Assembly: GCA_965221295.1 (NCBI GenBank)
Contig: OZ244879.1
Coordinates: forward strand, 2,170,001 to 2,234,000
Source: Bin87 sp965221295
Lineage (GTDB): Bacteria; Chloroflexota; Dehalococcoidia; Lucifugimonadales; UBA3495
Direction: 5' to 3'
DNA: 64,000 bases
In this document: piece by piece, positions 60,594-64,000 of the stretch
Position numbering within the stretch: the stretch's first letter is position 1
Layout of the letters: each line of letters begins with the position of its first letter
Made by a program: the position numbers and the translations under genes
The notes under the pieces: model-generated
Seen by the model: the letters and a program-made list of their open reading frames with translations, nothing else
Databases searched by the model: none
Told to the model about the DNA's origin: nothing

Positions 60594-61348
60594 TGAGCCG
60601 CCAACAACAGTTCCGCCAGCGCTCTTGGCTTTTGGGTGGCGACCTGGTGCGCGGCGTCCAGCTCGACCACCGTTGCGCCAGGGATGCGAGCGGCCATGGC
60701 GCGTTGTTGGGCAGCAGAGATGAGGCGGTCATCCTTGAGCACAATGTAGGTGACCGGGCAGGGCAGGGCGTCAAGATTCAAGGTCAGCGATTGGGTCAAC
60801 ATTCGGACGGGAAGCGCGCCGAGGAAGCCGACGGTTTCCACGCGCTGCATTGGATCCAAACCCCGGCACAGGTAACCGGAAACGAGAGACCTGGGAACCT
60901 GGATGTCACGGCCGACGAGTGAGCTCAAGAATTTGCACAGTTGGACGGCGGACCGCACGAGCAGGGGGTAGGCGGACACAGGGGCGGCCCGATAGGGCGG
61001 AACAATGCCGGCCAGCAGGACGATCCGCTTGGGAGGCGTGGAGAGTTCGGTGGCGGCTTTGAGGGCGACGGCGCCGCCCAGTTCATGGCCAGCGATGACG
61101 TAATCGGTGAAGCCCTCGCGGGCGACGACATTTACAACGGTTTGAACCGCTTCCGACATGTCCACCAAGCCAGCGTCATCGGCGGCGTCTGAACCCTGGC
61201 CGGGAAGGTCCACCGGTCGCACCCGCAGGGACTGGCGGGAACGATAGAGGCGAGGAGGATGCTCGACCGGGGCGGTCATGTGTCCCCAGACTTTGCCCCA
61301 GCTGCGGGCGCCTTGGCCGGCGCCGTGCACCAACAAATAATCAGTCAC
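60590..61348 (-). CDS. Alpha/beta hydrolase with Glu at the nucleophile position
   Basis: A 252-residue alpha/beta hydrolase: LVHGAGQGARSW oxyanion strand (~6-17), VDLPGQGSD (~46), VIAGHELGG nucleophile elbow (~85-92), and the acid/His pair in LKDDRLIS (~208) and AAHQVATQKP (~231). The elbow's usual Ser (or Asp, Cys) is Glu89 (codon GAA, checked). The fold and the other two triad members look normal. It may be non-hydrolytic or use another chemistry. Operon with EndoQ (4-base overlap) and selA. Confidence 0.75.
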   Translation of the reverse strand: MTDYLLVHGAGQGARSWGKVWGHMTAPVEHPPRLYRSRQSLRVRPVDLPGQGSDAADDAGLVDMSEAVQTVVNVVAREGFTDYVIAGHELGGAVALKAATELSTPPKRIVLLAGIVPPYRAAPVSAYPLLVRSAVQLCKFLSSLVGRDIQVPRSLVSGYLCRGLDPMQRVETVGFLGALPVRMLTQSLTLNLDALPCPVTYIVLKDDRLISAAQQRAMAARIPGATVVELDAAHQVATQKPRALAELLLAAQ

Positions 61349-61393
61349 GATTCCACCAGTCGAAGATGTGAGTCGCCGTATCCTGCCGGCTCG

Positions 61394-62779
61394 TTACGTT
61401 GCCAGAGTTTCGGCCAGAGCACGCGTTATATCAACGTCCTGTTCCGGCAGCACAGTCCGCGGGTCGAGGCGAACGGCGTCGTTTTCGATGCGGGCGATAA
61501 CCGGAGTTGGTTGACCGCGCAAGGCGGACAACAGAGATTCCGGGCTGCGGGAGGCGCCGATGGATGAGATGGAAAGAGCCCACGAGTTCAGCGTTTCGCC
61601 GGGGAGGCTGCCGCCACCGACGGCGGAACGGGCGGGAACGACAGCGACGTCGTAGCCCGGCGGGTCGCCCAGGTCTTGGCGCCAGCGCTGGGCTCGGGAT
61701 TTTATCGCCTCGGCCGGGGTTGAGATCATGCGCCAGACCGGCACTTCGGATTCAGCGCTGCCGCTGAGGTAATGGGTGAGGGTCGCGGTCAGGCTGGCCA
61801 GGCTCATCTTATCGATGCGGACCGCGCGGGCCAACGGGTGGCGTTCGAGTTGGGAAACGAGGCGCTGCTTGCCGACGACGATGCCGGCCTGTGGGCCGCC
61901 GAGGAGTTTGTCGCCGGAGAAGAAAACCAACCCGACCCCGGCGGCGATGGCTTCCTGCGGCATTGGTTCGTGGGCCAGGCCGTAGCGCTCGGTGGGAAGC
62001 AGGGCGCCGCTACCCACGTCGTGGAGGACGGGCACGCCGGTTTGTTCGCCCAGCGCCACGAGATCGCGTTCTTCGACAGCGGCGGTGAAGCCCTCAACCC
62101 GGAAATTGCTGGCGTGGGCTTTGAGGAACGCGGCCGTGTGGTCGGTAACCGCATCGGCATAATCGCGGACGTAGGTGCGGTTGGTCGTTCCGACATCGAC
62201 CAACTCGCAGCCGCTCTGACGGAGGACGTCGGGGATGCGGAATCCGCCGCCGATTTCCACAGCCTCGCCTCGAGCGACGATGACCTGTCGCCCGGCGGCC
62301 AGGGCAGACAGGCCCAGGAGCAGGGCGGACGCGTTGTTGTTGACGACCAGGGCGGCCTCGGCGCCGGTGATTTGACGGAGGAGGGATTGCAAATGGGCCT
62401 GACGCGAACCGCGCCGGCCAGTGTCCAGGTCGATTTCGAGATCGGAATAACCGCTGGCGGCAGCTTCCACGGCGGCGATGGCCGAGCGGCTGAGGGGCGC
62501 GCGGCCCAGGTTGGTATGGATCACGACGCCGGTGGCGTTGATCAGGGGCCGGGGTGAAGGAGAGACCAGTTCAGCGACGGTCTGGCTCACGGCCTCGGCG
62601 ATGTCGACGAGACAACGGGGTTGGCCGCCGGCGATGATGTCCCGACGGGCTTCGGCGAGGGCGTCGCGGGCCAGGCTCACCAGCCATTCGCGCCCGTACA
62701 TTGCGGCAGGGACAGCCAGGATCTCGCTGGTCACGACCCGCTCGACGCTGGGAAGGTTACGTAGCAGTTGACTGGTCAT
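61394..62779 (-). CDS. selA: L-seryl-tRNA(Sec) selenium transferase
   Basis: A 461-residue SelA: LLRNLPSVERVV at the start, then PLINATGVVIHTNLGRAPLS (~85), VNNNASALLLGLSAL (~145), HDVGSGALLP, and the PLP Lys in SGDKLLGGPQAGI (~290). It converts Ser-tRNA(Sec) to Sec-tRNA(Sec) with selenophosphate, so the organism likely makes selenoproteins. selB, selD and tRNA-Sec are not in the window. ATG 62779 fits the family; the frame extends to a GTG at 62899 but the extension has no counterpart. Confidence 0.95.
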   Translation of the reverse strand: MTSQLLRNLPSVERVVTSEILAVPAAMYGREWLVSLARDALAEARRDIIAGGQPRCLVDIAEAVSQTVAELVSPSPRPLINATGVVIHTNLGRAPLSRSAIAAVEAAASGYSDLEIDLDTGRRGSRQAHLQSLLRQITGAEAALVVNNNASALLLGLSALAAGRQVIVARGEAVEIGGGFRIPDVLRQSGCELVDVGTTNRTYVRDYADAVTDHTAAFLKAHASNFRVEGFTAAVEERDLVALGEQTGVPVLHDVGSGALLPTERYGLAHEPMPQEAIAAGVGLVFFSGDKLLGGPQAGIVVGKQRLVSQLERHPLARAVRIDKMSLASLTATLTHYLSGSAESEVPVWRMISTPAEAIKSRAQRWRQDLGDPPGYDVAVVPARSAVGGGSLPGETLNSWALSISSIGASRSPESLLSALRGQPTPVIARIENDAVRLDPRTVLPEQDVDITRALAETLAT

Positions 62780-63239
62780 GGCAATGGGAGTAGCGAAGTC
62801 GATTCGGCAAAAGACGGCGGTGTGGTCGGTGTATTCTAACACCGATAGGTCGATTGGACGTTGGATCGATTGGACGCTGGGCGGTCGCGACGGTGCCACC
62901 GGGCGCCAGGGCTACCGCCGCTCAAGGAGCTATCGCTGTGCCAATAGCTATCGCCGTGCAAATGGCCAGGCTAGGTTCGAGTCCGCTGGCATGACGCTGG
63001 AGGACGACGCGATTAGAAGGAGCCGGGTAGCGTGGCCGGGGCCCCTACACGGCCAAGAGGCGCCGAAAAAGAGGACCGGTTTTGATAAACGGCGGCACAT
63101 TCGGATGGGCCGGCATAGACTATACATGGACTATAATTGAAGCGATCGGCCTGAATTGCGCTCTCGCATTGCGTAGGCGCTCGACCGTTGCATAGGCAAT
63201 GGATTCTGAGTGTGCAGTGGATTCAGGGAAGATGGCCAC
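62780..63239. other. Intergenic region between selA and small exported protein
   Basis: About 460 bases between divergent genes. Contains repeated short motif (tagctatcgc/caatagctatcgccgtg near 62927-62958) and a T-arm-like ggttcgagtcc at ~62973, but I could not fold a tRNA. No gene supported. Confidence 0.4.
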
Positions 63240-63446
63240 ATGAGACGGAAGATAATCGGCATCAGCATAGTCGCCGTGTTTGCGGTGGCCATCGTATTTG
63301 GCGGCGTCCACGCGGCATTGGAGGTGATTGAGGCTAACGCGGGTCCAACGGGCGCCGCGGACGGCGAGTACGTGCCGCGGTTGGCCGGCGAGGGATCGGG
63401 CGACCCGACCATTGCCGCGTTGAAAAACGTGTGTCTGTTTCATTGA
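63240..63446 (+). CDS. Small exported or membrane-anchored protein
   Basis: A 68-residue protein: basic start (MRRKIIG), hydrophobic stretch ISIVAVFAVAIVFGGVHAA (a signal peptide or anchor, possible cleavage after VHA), then a polar region ending KNVCLFH. No recognised family. Lies 187 bases before the acyl-CoA dehydrogenase. Confidence 0.5.
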   Translation: MRRKIIGISIVAVFAVAIVFGGVHAALEVIEANAGPTGAADGEYVPRLAGEGSGDPTIAALKNVCLFH

Positions 63447-63632
63447 GCGTTGGCATCTATGAACGCTGAACATCTATCGAACGCCAAGCGGCTGATTAGC
63501 GCCAGGCGTCTGAAGGCTAGTAGTTTCAACGGCAGCGCACAGAATGCCGCAGCGCGGATGAGACAGGCCTGATAGTCACCAGGGATCATGCTGCTGACAG
63601 CAGTTGACAGTTAGAAACGACTCGGAGCAAGA

Positions 63633-64000
63633 ATGACCACAGAAACCGGATTGCCCCCAGAGCTCAACGCGTTCAAGAACACCGTGCGCCAGATAGTGCG
63701 CGACGAGTGCATACCGCTGGAGCCGGAATTTCTGGCCCATCCGCCTCAGGAAGGGGAACCGGACAACGGCGCGCCCCGAGGAGTGTTGGAGGCGGTGCCG
63801 GGAGTGTTGGGAACGTTATCGGCGGACCAATGGGGTCGGTTGAACGATCTTTCCCGGCAAACCGGGATTTACACGTCGTTCGTGCCTGCCGAGTACGGTG
63901 GTGGAGGAATAGGAGCGCTGGGACACCTGGTACTGGAGGAGGAGGTGCATCGGAGCATCGTGCACCTGCCGACATCGCCGGCGCCCATGTTCATGTTCGG
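63633..64000 (+). CDS. Acyl-CoA dehydrogenase family protein, N-terminal part
   Basis: The first 122 residues of a protein cut by the window edge. Residues ~1-70 form the helical N-terminus (RQIVRDECIPLE, DQWGRLNDLSRQTGIYTSFVPAEYGG) and ALGHLVLEEEVHRSIVH follows, which is the acyl-CoA dehydrogenase N-terminal domain pattern. The FAD-binding and catalytic Glu regions lie beyond the window. GGAGC lies 5-6 bases before the ATG. Confidence 0.8.
   Translation, partial: MTTETGLPPELNAFKNTVRQIVRDECIPLEPEFLAHPPQEGEPDNGAPRGVLEAVPGVLGTLSADQWGRLNDLSRQTGIYTSFVPAEYGGGGIGALGHLVLEEEVHRSIVHLPTSPAPMFMF

Noticed and set aside
62900..63060. Possible tRNA-Sec near selA (ggttcgagtcc T-arm-like)
   Set aside because: I could not form acceptor and anticodon stems with TCA.

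Overview
The window is a GC-rich (roughly 60%) bacterial chromosome segment with tightly packed genes and no rRNA, prophage, transposase or CRISPR. The mix of genes fits an uncultivated Chloroflexota of the SAR202/Dehalococcoidia type: CitE-like lyases, thiamine-diphosphate decarboxylase-like enzymes, CaiB/BaiF CoA-transferase, ADP-forming acyl-CoA synthetase, HMG-CoA-lyase-like enzyme, acyl-CoA dehydrogenase, amidohydrolase, formamidase and solvent-type sortilin/Asp-box proteins. This taxonomic call is inference from gene content only.

Layout. 0-3.8 kb: one very large CHAT/STAND-NTPase/TPR protein whose CHAT active-site residues look lost. 4.3-7.3 kb: three tandem CitE/HpcH-like paralogues. 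7.4-10.6 kb: a PNPOx-fold flavoprotein, a pair of overlapping tiny membrane proteins and a fused ADP-forming acyl-CoA synthetase. 10.6-13.7 kb: a ThDP enzyme followed by three unrecognised small proteins. 13.8-17.5 kb: a family-5 peptide/nickel-type ABC importer (two permeases and a lipoprotein) without its ATPases. 17.9-20.8 kb: a restriction-modification island: an SPPY-type methyltransferase, a BstYI/BglII-family endonuclease gene broken by a stop codon at the position of its catalytic Glu, and a convergent methyltransferase-HNH fusion. 21.3-25.6 kb: a HEPN-like gene with a conserved leader, a second ThDP enzyme, a formamidase and a small HTH protein. 25.6-32.5 kb: a low-GC gap, threonine-dehydratase-like and AIR-synthase-like genes, tRNA-Glu, an amidohydrolase, a PAC2-like protein and a four-tRNA cluster (Val, Leu, Arg, Val).

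32.7-40.8 kb: a second copy of the HEPN-like gene with the same leader, a CaiB-type CoA-transferase, ribokinase, Nudix and ComF genes, separated by three arrays of one hairpin repeat family; the largest has twelve ~90-bp units. An Asp-box protein follows. 40.9-46.6 kb: a zinc-ribbon/polytopic glycosyltransferase-like protein, an HMGL-like lyase, a second pair of tiny membrane proteins, and overlapping agmatinase and S-adenosylmethionine decarboxylase genes with a terminator hairpin in their leader. 46.8-52.9 kb: a Gld-type ABC exporter operon (ATPase, permease, GldG-like, DUF4340-like) and CinA, ended by a strong terminator.

52.9-62.8 kb: a compact minus-strand run, probably one or two operons: selA, an alpha/beta hydrolase with Glu at the nucleophile position, endonuclease Q, RimI-like acetyltransferase, CoaE, MoxR-family ATPase, CoA-type Nudix hydrolase and a giant VWA protein. 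The window closes with a small exported protein and the start of an acyl-CoA dehydrogenase. The most notable observations are the REase nonsense mutation, the duplicated HEPN-like genes with a shared leader and possible AUC start, the 90-bp repeat arrays and several enzymes missing canonical catalytic residues.
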